This document shows positions 21,638-32,449 of a stretch of 64,000 nucleotides of DNA, in pieces; the first letter of the stretch is position 1, and each line of letters begins with the position of its first letter. The position numbers and the translations under genes were made by a program. The stretch spans positions 13,429,073 through 13,493,072 of the forward strand of contig CM042145.1 of assembly GCA_023376005.1 (NCBI GenBank), read 5' to 3'. Source of the stretch: Doryteuthis pealeii. Taxonomy: Eukaryota > Mollusca > Cephalopoda > Myopsida > Loliginidae. The notes beneath the pieces are model-generated. The model made no database searches. It saw only the letters and a program-made list of their open reading frames with translations, and had not been told where the DNA came from.

Positions 21638-21757
21638 ATAATAATAATAATAATATAAAGGAGTAATAGATAGTCTGTAGATATGTACATGAAATAAACT
21701 TTTGAATAAAAGTCAGTAACAAACGAAAATACTTTTGATACACCTTAATAGATAATT
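21557..21757 (+). repeat. Copy of the 15216-16661 repeat without Helitron or LINE
   Basis: CTCAATACTTGTATACACTA to AAAAGCTATAAG, then an ATT/AAT run, then GGAGTAATAGATAGTCTGTA to ACCTTAATAGATAATT. It serves as an empty-site reference for the H1 insertion. Confidence 0.75.
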
Positions 21758-22227
21758 ATTCTACAATTTCCTCTTGTAGTAAAGCATTTCCAAGAGTTCA
21801 GATTCAATAATAAAGTCTTACAATTATACAATTCAATCTGATCTCTTTTCTTTTACCAAATTCTGGAAATTTACAAAAAAAATTCTTAAAATTGTTTATT
21901 GGTTCTTTTCATCCTCTGACCAATTTTTGAGATCAGTTTCATTTTTTCATATCATGGACTTTTTTGCATGTTTTTTTTATTTAAAAAAATTCTATTCTGA
22001 CATTTGACCTTTCAAATTTGAATAATAATGATAGGTTGACCTCTTGGAACTTGTGAGGAAATTATTTAATCTTTCTTATTAACACTTTTTTGACAAGGTA
22101 TTTACTTTTCAATTTTGGATACTTGTAAAATCAAAACAAAATGATATTTTCTATATCCAAGTATATAGAATATGAATTATATTGACAAGCAATAATATAC
22201 GTTTTAATGTAAAAGTAAAGTATAGTT

Positions 22228-22468
22228 GTCAGGGTAGCTTAAAGTCGGTATCAGCCAGACAGCGAGTGAGTCTATCTCCTTTTCACTTGCGCTAGACCAA
22301 GGGGATTGTTTTTTGTATCTGAGGTGGAGCGCCACACCTACCATCAGCTCCTTACTTTACTGCACAGATCCCTGTGCTTTTTATACGCTGAGTTGGTGAG
22401 GGCAGGTAATGAACCAGGAACCTTGTGGTTCCTAGACAGACGCTCTACCGACTGAGCTAAACCGTGAA
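22228..22468 (-). mobile_element. SINE A, full length
   Basis: Antisense copy from GGTAGCTTAAAGTCGGTATC to CTCTACCGACTGAGCTAAAC. All family blocks are present. Confidence 0.88.
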
Positions 22469-22989
22469 TCAGAAAGATTAACAAAATTAAATAAGAACGC
22501 ATACAAAAAGATAACACTTATTTTAATCATGTTTTAATTGGTTTCTATATAAAATCATTCATAGGATTAATTTTAATGTGTTGGAGAATAAAACAACAGT
22601 ATAAGAGATAAATAACATCAAGTAATTACTTATCAAACCTGGTTTTCTTAAAACCAGTATGCAAATTAAGCACACTATATATTATATAAACCTTTGTTTC
22701 TTAGTGACATATAAGACACATTGCAGGATTTTAAATGCACTAATAACATGGGCTGTTTTGAGGCAAATCTTTAATAAATAAGATTCATTAAATACTCATT
22801 GATAAACTTACGCAATTCCTGAGGATATTAGGATATTAGCAGTGACATAGTTTTGGTTACAGATAGACACCAAATCTCCATAGATATCTATTTACTCAGC
22901 TTAGTATCTATTCAAGGTCAAATGGAAGGAAATATAATCTTCTTTTTTGTAAGACTAGCATTTAAAGCATGGCTACACAATACATTTCC

Positions 22990-23205
22990 CGCAGGCCATA
23001 TGCAGTCCCCAAGGCCCACCTGTGTGGCCCTCAACCCAACTTTCAAAATTTTCTCTTCACCTTTTGATATTGATTGTAAAGAAGTCTCATTACCTCTACA
23101 GATAGAATTCATTGGTTTTCAGTGTTCAGAAGATTTCAAGTCTAAGTTTCTTGCTTGCCACATTCTTCTATCTGGACAATTCCCCCAACCTTAACACCCA
23201 CATTC
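22990..23205 (+). pseudogene. hAT-type transposase fragment, copy 1
   Basis: Translation reads FSSPFDIDCKEVSLPLQIEF and then IGFQCSEDFKSKFLACHILL. This resembles the FxVDxxxxPxxLQMExIDLQC-DxxLKxKF region of hAT/ZBED-type transposase proteins. Both ends are truncated. It is repeated about 340 bp downstream. Confidence 0.55.
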
Positions 23206-23332
23206 ACCATGGTTGGCACTACATACATCTGTGAATAGTTATTCTCTATAAGGAAACATTAACATAACTAGGAATAATTAACTGATATAGTATATCTTCT
23301 AAGCATGAACAGTGGAATGGAAACAATCTACA

Positions 23333-23590
23333 AAAGGGGTCCCCAATCTGTGGTTCTCAAGGCCCATCCATACAGCCATTCACCCAAATTTTAAAATTTT
23401 CTCTTCACCTTTTGATATTGACTGTGAAGAAGTCCCATTAACTCTACAGATAGAATTCATTGATTTTTAGTGTTCAGAAGATTTCAAGTCTAAGTTTCTT
23501 GCTTGCCACATTCTCAATTTCTATAAGAACCGTGTGCTTCTATCTGGACAATTCCCCCAACCTTAACACCCACACCCACCAAATAGTGGC
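23333..23590 (+). pseudogene. hAT-type transposase fragment, copy 2
   Basis: Close relative of 22990-23205 with a stop in place of Gln (DF-stop-CSEDFKSKF). It has 21 extra bases encoding NFYKNRV before the shared LLSGQFPQP. Its left end GGGGTCCCCAATCTGTGG looks like a hAT terminal repeat. It is clearly decayed. Confidence 0.55.
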
Positions 23591-23797
23591 ATGGTTGACA
23601 CTCTCTAAAATTAATCATGCTAAGATCACACTGAGTTCGCATCTGTTAAATCATCACTTGTTGGACATGTTCCTTCTGTCAACCTTTTTATTTAATCCTG
23701 ATATTACATTTTTTTTGTGATTGCAAATAACACCAGATGTCTCATTAATAAATTATGATTGTTACTGTTATAATGCAAGGTATTATAAGGAAAGGTC

Positions 23798-24165
23798 TAG
23801 TATTATTTGGATTATTCTGACTATTGTACTCATCTTCATTGTTATCTGTACAACGTTTCGGCCAATGTGCCCTCCGGCCTTCTTCAGGTATTTCTTGTCA
23901 GACTCGGGAATATTCACACAGCTTAACACTTGTACCCCAGCCATGGTTAGCAGAATGAGAACAGGATACCCCCGTGGACTGAATAAAGGGTTAGGTTCAA
24001 AGTTCCGTGATGGCTCCCGATTACGATAAAGAAGGTTCCCGAGTCTGACAAGAAATACCTGAAGAAGGCCGGAGACACATCGGACGAAATGTTGTACAGA
24101 TGACAATTAAGATGAGGACAATAGTCCGAATAATCCAAATATTACTAATTATCAAGCCTCATCTC
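23798..24165. mobile_element. Foldback element, family F, with 123-bp spacer
   Basis: Arms of about 110 bp (23801-23911 and 24035-24144) share GTTATCTGTACAACGTTTCG, CCGGCCTTCTTCAGGTATTT and CTTGTCAGACTCGGGAA. The open frames here on both strands come from the arms. The outer ATCAAGCCTCATCTC also occurs around the 2290 and 57550 copies. Confidence 0.8.
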
Positions 24166-24451
24166 AAAAATTCCGAGAGAAAGGAAAGGTCTATTCATGA
24201 ATGCAATATCAATGGAATGGAAATGTGTACAGTCAGAAAGTTTGTTTGACAAAGAGTTCTGTTTGTGTTTTTAAAGTAGTACATGTACTCAGGATGAAGT
24301 AGTAGACACGGGGGGAAATTTAGCACTCATGCCTTTGGCTTCACATGTTTTGCATGGACTGGAAGTAATGCAGTGGAAGTAATTTCTTCTAGCTGCATGA
24401 ATGGTGCATATGAGTGTTCTCTTCTTTGGGACGGCTGCAGATAAGAGCTGG

Positions 24452-24680
24452 TGATGGATAGAACCATTAGGAGAGGTTGATATACTGCACTGGTGTGGTG
24501 AATAATGATTTAATGTACCTTGTGCTGCACATGGTCATATGGGAAGAGAGGGTATGGCTGTGTGTGATGGGATTGAACTGTTAGGAGTGGTTGATATTGC
24601 CATTGCTATGGAGGATGATGACATAACATCTCTTGTGCTGCATTTGGTTACATGGGAAGAGAGGGTATGGCTGTGTGTGA
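24452..24680. repeat. Two imperfect tandem units, 113-bp period
   Basis: GAAGAGAGGGTATGGCTGTG recurs 113 bp apart (GGTATGGCTG at 24551 and 24664). The blocks AGGTTGATAT and CTTGTGCTGCA precede it in each unit. The surrounding 24190-25150 is GC-richer than average and unclassified. Confidence 0.65.
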
Positions 24681-25166
24681 TGGGATAGAACCAATAGGGT
24701 AGAATGACTCACTGTCTCATTTCGAGGGCTCTATCTGTTAACAAGCTGTGAAGTTGAGAATAGCGACATGTGGAAATAGCTGTGCTGCATGATGACTTGT
24801 TTTGGGGGTTTGCATGACCACTGGTTCATTGTTGTGTTTAACTGACATGTTTAGCTAATGAAGAAAAGTATGCTACATTTGCTTGGCCAGTGGCCCAGCA
24901 CATGTTACAGCTGAAGCCCTGACACATATGTGCTAGATGGCTGCCAGGGGGCAAGAGAGAGGGTATCTGGTATACTGGTGTATTTATATGCTTCAGGGGT
25001 ATTACCTGTGGTGCCTTCCAATTGGTCAAAAGGAGTCCCTACCTTGCATCAATAGAGTAAGAAGTTAGCTGGTTCAGTGTGGACGGGTACCATCTTATTT
25101 TTTGAACCTTGATGAAGAGATATGAATCATGGCAAAATTTGATATAGATTATAACATTACCTTGTT

Positions 25167-25510
25167 GGAGGTGCATGGTGTAACAGTTAGAGTTGTAGGC
25201 AAAACATTTTAAGAAAAAATATTGTGCAATGAAAATGGAGGTGTGTTGTGTAATGGTTAGTCATAAGAAATGGACTTGACAACCCGATTTCAAATCCTGG
25301 ACGAGACTGTTTGCATTTCACATAGCACTAATACCTTTGGGAAAAGTATGAATCCAACTACTCCTCCTCCAGCTATGGATAAATAGTAGGGCAGACTGGG
25401 CTCTTTAACCTTGGTTAGGTAACTAGTCTAAGAGAAGGAAAACTCTGAATTCAAACCTGTTAAACTCTGCTTAAGAAATTGACCTTGTATCACATCCTGT
25501 TCGTGTGGAG
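25167..25510 (+). mobile_element. SINE B with a second 5' head
   Basis: A first tRNA-like head (GGTGCATGGTGTAACAGTTA, 25171-25200) breaks off into 35 bp of AT-rich sequence. A second head (GTTGTGTAATGGTTA) then leads into a complete SINE B that ends ACTCTGCTTAAGAAATTGAC. Confidence 0.8.
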
Positions 25511-25747
25511 GGGTTGGTAAATATATATATAACATTACCTTGTGAATTTAGCTGTTTTTTTCTGTACTTTTAAGATCACAGTCCCAGCCACTCCTAAATT
25601 AAGCTTTGTGACCCATGGTTTTTACTGGGGCTTGAACACTGACCATTCATATCAGTGACAGACGCACAACTATTTCAGCTTTTAAAATGTTATTTATTAG
25701 GCTTAGCTTAAATCTGACACATGGTCACAATAATGGGACAATTAGTG

Positions 25748-26287
25748 CATGGATCACCAAACTTTTTCATGGTGGGCCGCTTAATTGAAAAAATAACGAG
25801 CGTGGGTGGGATAATTGAAAAAATAATGCATGCAGGCCACATTATTATTGTGTTCAATACTTGCTAGCCAGAACGAAAGCTATGAGAAAAAGATGTAAAA
25901 CAAAATTTATCTTTCCATATTATATTTATGGATGAGTGGCGTAAGATTCACAAAAACAAATTTACCAACATATTTTATTTTAAAACATTATCAAAGAATG
26001 CAACATTAGCAGAAAGGTTTATTGAGATTTGTGAAACTGAAGTTTGCCTTTCAAGATATGTATTGGTTTGGAATTGCTACATCCAATCAAAAGAATTGCT
26101 TTCAAATGTTTATCAATCAATTTCGTTCGTTTGATTGATTCCGTAGTCAAGTTCATGAGGATTTAGTAAGCTTAACATGATATTTAAATTAAAATGGTAT
26201 CAGAATGTCTCGCGTTCCATACATTTTAACTAACAAATTCAAGTACTGTCGGCAAGCCTGATAAAATGTGTAGTTTGGTGACCCCTG
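25748..26287. mobile_element. hAT element, 540 bp, with 8-bp target duplication
   Basis: The ends CATGGATCACCAAACT and AGTTTGGTGACCCCTG are inverted repeats of the CAGGGGTCACCAAACT type. The flanks AATTAGTG and CATTAGTG match at seven of eight bases. The interior has a short frame with no transposase similarity I can recognise. It is non-autonomous. Confidence 0.8.
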
Positions 26288-26367
26288 CATTAGTGAATTG
26301 GTTTGTGAGACAAATGTGCTAACCATCACATTACAGTCAACATTCAAATGTAAGTGATATTGGTTAA

Positions 26368-26700
26368 TGTTGTGGCCTGGTTAGGGGCCAGAATAAAGAC
26401 AGAAAGATAGGAAATGAATTAAAAAAATATATTAACAAAGAACAGTAGTACAAATATATACTAAGATTCAGTTACATGCGAGGCTGTCTTATCGGCTGTC
26501 TGCTGAAATACTAACTCTCGCTTAAGTGCTTAAGAATCTGCTGCTATTTATAATTGGAAGAGTTCATGCGTGCGTGGTAAATTACCATAACAGTTAACTC
26601 TACAGAATTATAATTCATATTATTTGTTCTACAAAGATATTAACTTTGTTTTATATTCAGTAGAGAACAATTTAACAGTACTAGACTGAATATTTGTGAA
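26368..26700 (-). mobile_element. Probable LTR 3' portion
   Basis: On the minus strand it ends CTTTATTCTGGCCCCTAACC and then AGGCCACAACA, with a polyadenylation-like region before the CA end. The upstream part, with TTGTTCTCTACTGAATATAA, recurs inverted near 29150-29205. The 5' boundary is not found. Confidence 0.4.
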
Positions 26701-26749
26701 TAATGGTGATTTTGTTTCTTGCAATGTTTTGAAATCTCTAATGGCCACT

Positions 26750-28150
26750 TGACCAGCACACTGTTACCTTACCTGAGTTGCCAATTAGACACCAGAGGAT
26801 AAGGAATTCACTATCAATAGATGAGATAACAGTGGTCAAAAGTGATATTGCTTGAAAGTGGTTGTCTAATAACATTTTAAAATTATCAAGTTGATCAAAT
26901 TAGATTTCTCAAATATACATATCAGATTATCTTTTTATCATTTTTAAGTAAATAAATTAATAGTATACCATTTAAAAAAAAATTCCAAGTATAATTTCAT
27001 TCTAAATAAGAGGATCATTCATTGAATAAAGGGAATTTTACCTAATGAGTTGGCAATAGGAAGATCTGTAAATTTCACATGGTTTGTACTTCTCAGCCAC
27101 CAAACATTTGATGACAGACCTCTGTTCAAGCCTGGAGCACTGTTTGACTTGCCATCATTTTGAATAGCCTCAGAACAAATATTTTTGTGAGATAAATAAT
27201 TTTTTGTATAAACCAATTCCAGACCATTCAGAGTGACATTTATGAAAAAAAAAAATTTTGTTTTTTTTACTAAAAAATTCCCCTTATTTATTGAATGACC
27301 CTCATATTTGAGTACCCCTTCTTTCCTCAACCCCCAGAAAGCAACCATAGACCTTTAACTATGAATGGTACTCATGGGATTCTTTTCTATCTGCAAATGA
27401 TTCAAACATGCACTTCCATAGAGAAATTCAAAAGTAGATTCATGTTTTCCCATATTTAAAAAAAAAAGAGACCATAAAATCAAAAAGTCTGCCTATTTTC
27501 CAATATTTATAAGACAATTTTTGTCTTAATTTTATATTTGGGAAATTGTTGAACAAGAATCAAATTTTGAATAAAGAAAGCAGATGGCTTGTTTTGTATC
27601 AGAATTTTACAATATCTTTCTATTTGTTTAAATGTTTGTCAACAAAACCTACTAGGAACAAAGCTGTTTAAAAAAAAAGACAGACTTTTCTAAAACATAA
27701 TATTCAATTAAATCATTGCACAAAAGATTTTGTAAACAAAAAGTCACTTGTTGAAAGGTCAGTTTTACTTCCACTTATGCTAATATTTATTTCTGAATCC
27801 TTTATTTATTTATTTTTTGTAAATATGCACATGGTATTTTCATGTCCCTATCAAACAGATTTTATTGAAAATTAACTGATCAATAGCTCATATCAAATTG
27901 TTACTTTGCATTGTTCCATTTCAGTTTTATTTATTTATTTTTTTCTTTTTTTGCTTTAATTAATAAAATCTAAACAATTGTACTTCTATATTAAGAATTA
28001 TTGCATTTAAAAGGGAACTTTTTCTTTTAAATTTATTTTTATAAGCATTTTGATTGTGGGTGTTTTGAATCAAATTCTTTGAAATAGTAAAAAATAACAT
28101 TGGAAATAGTTTTAGATATTGTTATTAACATTTTAAATCAGAATGTAAAT
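26750..28150. other. AT-rich intergenic sequence
   Basis: No gene can be supported. The only stretch of raised coding potential is a minus-strand frame around 27045-27245 (see findings). Confidence 0.5.
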
Positions 28151-28168
28151 TAACTATAGTATAATTAT

Positions 28169-28373
28169 GGTCAAGTCATGCTCAAAGCACTGGTTACCAC
28201 AAGATCACCAAAGTTAAGCAGCAATGAGCCTGTTCAATACTTAATTGGGTGACCTCTTAAGCAACCGCAGATACTGTAAGCAACCTGAGTCCTTTGTTTA
28301 TCAAAATGACTTGATTCGGCATTAAATGACCCAAAAAGGGTTGATATGCCATAAAACAAAATGACCAACCAAC
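28169..28373 (+). mobile_element. 5S rRNA-derived SINE (SINE3 type) with 17-bp target duplication
   Basis: The first 115 bp align to animal 5S rRNA: CATGCTCAAAGCACTGGTTA, GATCACCAAAGTTAAGCAGC and TACTTAATTGGGTGACC, ending in ACTGTAAGCAACC. They retain A-box and C-box internal promoter blocks. A 90-bp tail with GGCATTAAATGACCCAAAAA and GGTTGATATGCC follows. AACTATAGTATAA-TAT flanks the unit at 28152-28168 and 28374-28390 with one mismatch. The tail recurs at 50532, which suggests a shared LINE partner tail. This is a retroposed element, not a 5S gene. Confidence 0.88.
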
Positions 28374-28599
28374 AACTATAGTATAACTATTATGAATAGT
28401 ATTTTACTCTGTCCTAATATAGTTGTTGCATTTAATGCATGGAATATATATGTAAAATCAACAACTATTATAGGACATAGGTAGTAATTTAGTTATATAA
28501 TTTGTCTGATACATTGATAAATTAGATTTGCTGCTTAGCATAGTTTGTCACAAGGCCACAACTATAAATCATTCAGTGAAGATTGAACATTCTATAGAG

Positions 28600-29091
28600 C
28601 AGTGGTTCCCAACCTTTTTCTATTCCCACACCCTTAAAAGAATTTTGCTCTGACCTCACACCCCTACAATTTATACTTTTGTTCAAAGATATAGAATGTG
28701 AATCCATACTATAGTTTTATCAAAACATCATATATATTTCACTCTCTAAATCTAATATAATATGTAAACAAAAATCAAAATTTAATATTTGAATTACTTG
28801 CTAATTTCTGACTCAAATTTAATATGGAACTGAAATTCCTGACATTAATATTTGAATAAACTTTACAAAAAATAGTTACTTGCTTAAAATATGTACAAAA
28901 TAATAAAAATGAAGGCTGACTTCAAAAAGATTTAATGTATTTTAATTCAATGACTCTTTTGTTGCTGTTTCTGGCTTATATGTATATAATAATATTAATT
29001 ACAAAAGAAAAAAAATTAATCTAAATTTGAACGGACGCTTCTCGCACCCCATGGAATGAGGGTGCGAGAAGCGTCCATCAGGAACCCCTTG
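28600..29091 (+). mobile_element. hAT-like MITE, family M, copy 1
   Basis: Starts with the hAT-type terminus CAGTGGTTCCCAACC and aligns to 30874-31164. The blocks CACACCCTTAAAAGAATTTT, ATCCATACTATAGTTTTATC and TAATCTAAATTTGAACGGAC are shared. The right end is replaced by an inverted copy of its own sequence, giving a hairpin at 29033-29076. Confidence 0.75.
29033..29076. repeat. Perfect 17-bp-stem hairpin
   Basis: GGACGCTTCTCGCACCC (29033-29049), a 10-base loop, then its exact complement (29060-29076). The sister copy near 31110 has no such second arm. Confidence 0.9.
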
Positions 29092-29753
29092 GACAGAGTA
29101 ATAATGGTTTCTGAGACTAACTTTGCAATTCATTTTTTCGCTTGCAAGTTTCAGTCTAGTATTGTTAAATTGTTCTCTACTGAATATAAAACAAAGTTGA
29201 TATCCCTTTGATATAGTTTTATTTGCATTATAAATTTTCCAAAGGGATTGTCAAATATTTCATTATACAAACATATTGCTGGGAAAGTTGACAAAATCCC
29301 AGGAAATATACAAGTAGAGTTTATTTTGTTTTTAATATTAAGTTTGTTTATAATCAAAATAATGTTGAAATTTATTTTTAATCACAATGTTATACTTTAT
29401 TCTACATGTAGATTCTTCTTTTTTTTTTTTTTAATCTTTGCAAAAAGCAACATATCCAATGTTTCAAAATCCTTTTTTTAATTGAGTGCTGATCAATACT
29501 TTTGAAGTTTGAACTGTATGTGATAAAGTGTATAGAATTTCTTTTTAGTTGTTACTTATTCAGTATCAAGTAAAATGCCATATCATCATTTATTTGTTTT
29601 ACAAGAATTATACATTGGATTATGAAAGGGAATTTTGGGAGTTAAGTTGTCACTATGAATACTTGAATTAATAATTCTTGGAATTACTTTATTGAAAGCT
29701 TTAAAGTCATTTTTGTCTGTATAAAAAAGAATGGGAAGAATTTGTTTATCTGT

Positions 29754-29860
29754 TCTCTCTCTCTCTCTCTCTCTCTATCTATATTATATATTATATATAT
29801 ATATATATATAATATATATATAAAGAGAGAGAGAGAGAGAGAGAGAGAAAGATAAATAAT
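29754..29860. repeat. Compound CT-AT-GA palindromic microsatellite
   Basis: A CT run (about 29756-29777) leads into an AT/TA stretch and then a GA run (29825-29847). The whole is nearly self-complementary over about 100 bp. Confidence 0.85.
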
Positions 29861-30873
29861 TTGGTTTAGAGCTGCAGTATGCTTACTAATTGGATCAAGG
29901 AGAAGGTTTTAGCATTAAAAAAATTGGTTTCTTATAAAGAAAGAGGGGCTTTCATAATAATCAAGAAGCCATGTTGCTGCAAAATGTAACTAATCATAAA
30001 GAATTTAAATTTCTAAATGTCAAAAAACAAAATATCCACCCCCCTCTCAAAAAAAAAAAAAAAACAAACAAATTAGTGAATTGTCTTACTAAAATAATTA
30101 TTCACATTTAATTAAATATTACTAATTAGGTTTATAGGTAATTCTTTAAGCTGAATATATAAACTAACTACATAGCATTAATGCTTAATTATAACCAATA
30201 ATTTTGACAAAAGACAAAAATATCTAAACCAATAAATCTATTAGGAATCAAACACTTAAAAATTACTTTTTCTATAAAATTCAATGAAATTTTTCACAAA
30301 ACAATATTAACTTCAGAAGATAATTCTTAAAAAAATTGGTAATTTTTTTTCTTCTGTTATATTAATTTATCTTTTGTCAGATCAACATCAGGACTAAGGA
30401 ACTGTTTTATTGCTATTATAACCAGCTGTAATTCAAGTTTTGATTACCCAGCATAAATGGACACTTCTGCTAGTACATAATGAATTTACTATACATTTAA
30501 AAGCAAACATAAAATTAATTTAGGAAGAATTATATCCATAATGATGCAAGCAATGCAGAGTGGAATTGATCCTCCATTAATTAGTACAAGTGGAAAGTAA
30601 TATATGAATGTTTTGAAAATTCCAATTAAAACTCTTAATAAAGCATCTTTTATTGTTTACTATTTTTTTTTACTTCCCAAAATATGTTTATTTGAATTGT
30701 TGTATTTACTTATTGTTTTGAATGTTATATTTTACTGTTTGTATTTTTGATCATCTTCAATTGATATGTTATTGTTTTCAATCCTGTTAGAATGATTATG
30801 ATGTATGCTGAAAGGAAAGAATATAAGTAGAGATGTTCTTCCTATAATGTTTTTAATGTTGATTCTATTGACT

Positions 30874-31164
30874 CAGTGGTTCCAAACCTTTTTCTATTCC
30901 CACACCTTTAAAAGAGTTTTGCTCTGACCCCGCACCACTACAATTTATAGTTTTGTTTAAAAATATAGAATGGGAATCCATACTACAGTTTTATCAAAAG
31001 ATCATATATATTTCAATCTCTAAATAATAATAATAATAATCTGAAATAAAGAAATGAAAATATAAATAATATTAATTACGAAAGAAAAAAATTTAATCTA
31101 AATTTGAATGGATGCTTCTCACACCCCCTGGAATGATGCTTACACCCCTGGTTGGGAAAACCTG
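30874..31164 (+). mobile_element. hAT-like MITE, family M, copy 2
   Basis: Starts CAGTGGTTCCAAACC and ends GGTTGGGAAAACCTG, imperfect inverted repeats of the hAT type. It contains an AAT run and lacks coding frames. The flanking 8-mers do not match clearly. Confidence 0.7.
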
Positions 31165-32229
31165 CTCTAGATAATTTGATAATTACAAGTAGCTGATATA
31201 AATATAATGGAGAAGAAAAAGAGGTTAATAATTATTATCAAATTATCTGTACTTCATTAATCTATTTGAAAATTATCTTTATCATCTATAAAGGTATGAA
31301 ACCAAGTTTTTCTGTATTCTATTTTATATATTTAAAAAAATAAAGACAGTAGTTTTCTCACTAGTATGTCATGATGATCAACAGAAAAGGGTTTGTGAGG
31401 AATGCTGCTACAAAACTTACCTTCATTATAATATACTCAAAGTTAAATCTTCAAAAATTAAAATCAATATTATATTTGAAAAAGAGTTATTGGCCACATG
31501 AACAATATCTTTATACATACAAACTAACTGTAAATTTATTACTCCATCTTTATACATAATTTTTAAAAACCTATTTACATATAAATGTACATTTTCTTTT
31601 TAAAAATTTAATTGAACATGTTAAATTTTTCAACTAACCTGTAATGGAAGTGAGGAGAAAATGTTTTTACAATGACTTTAAAAAATTCATAATTTACATT
31701 TCAATTTTGTTTTATTACTGGACATTATTTATTTTGGTTCTAGTTAAGTCTTTCTAGCAGACTTTCTAGCTGAACTTATATTTTCTAAGCTTTTCTTAGT
31801 GCAAGCCAATTTGGGATTTCTTATGAAAAAGAAATTATGGTAATTTATCTATGGCATTCTAACATGCTATCAAAACAGAAAAAGGAAAATAAATTGAATA
31901 TTTTCAATGTGTAATCTCTAAAAATTGGGTACTATACAGTTAAAAGAAAATATTAATTTGAAAATACTTAATTTCTCTGAATGAAGTTAAAATACTACTT
32001 TATGCTGAGGACATGAAATATTTGATTCTTAGTGTTATAATGTAAAAAATAATTCTCCGTTTATATTTGGAACCTATTTTTGTTTCCAGTTAACACACAT
32101 ACTTTTTATTTTGATGATAAACAGTACTAATTAATATTTTCTGGGACTGTTTGCTTTTCCATGCATCTTGGTGTTGTTGGTATGTGTGTGTGTGTGTGTG
32201 TAATGTTAAGGCAAAGCAGCCGTATGAGT
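31165..32229. other. AT-rich region upstream of the CK1 promoter
   Basis: No repeat copy, gene or RNA gene is recognisable. A TG microsatellite lies at 32182-32200, directly upstream of the promoter-like island. Confidence 0.6.
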
Positions 32230-32330
32230 ACATGATCCGGGCATTTACGTTGGAAAGGACGCATGCGCGCAGATGACAGAAACAACCAATAGAACAAATA
32301 ATGGTGGCGGCATAAATCGCATAGTACCAA
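32230..32330 (+). promoter_or_regulatory. Probable TATA-less promoter of the CK1 delta/epsilon gene
   Basis: A short CpG-bearing island in otherwise AT-rich DNA. It contains GCATGCGC at 32261-32268, matching the core of an NRF-1 site, an inverted-CCAAT-type element (CCAAT) at 32286-32290, and ATGGTGGCGGC at 32301-32311. There is no clear TATA box at a fitting distance. The placement is inferred from base composition and from a good splice donor 120 bp downstream. Transcription start is not visible directly. Confidence 0.5.
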
Positions 32331-32449
32331 ATGCGATCGTTAGCATCTTGGCTCAAATTGGGAATAGAGATGCCCAGCGGTTGCCTTAGCTGATAAATCC
32401 GTGTGTTCTCTTCTCCATCGTAGGACTTTGGTGTATTGCCGCTGCCAAG
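32300..32449 (+). other. Probable 5' untranslated exon of the CK1 gene
   Basis: The CG-richer segment ends in CCAAG followed by GTACGC, a plausible donor, at 32449/32450. The next exon begins exactly at the start codon after a strong pyrimidine tract and TTATCACAG. This implies a 373-bp intron (32450-32822) inside the 5' UTR. The left boundary is approximate. Without the splice, the leader would run unspliced through a TG repeat and AT-rich sequence. Confidence 0.45.

Noticed and set aside
24452..24680. CRISPR-like spaced repeats
   Set aside because: There are only two long units, without uniform spacers, and this is an animal genome.
28169..28285. A 5S rRNA gene
   Set aside because: The 5' end of 5S is missing, several stems are unpaired, and a SINE tail plus target duplication show retroposition.
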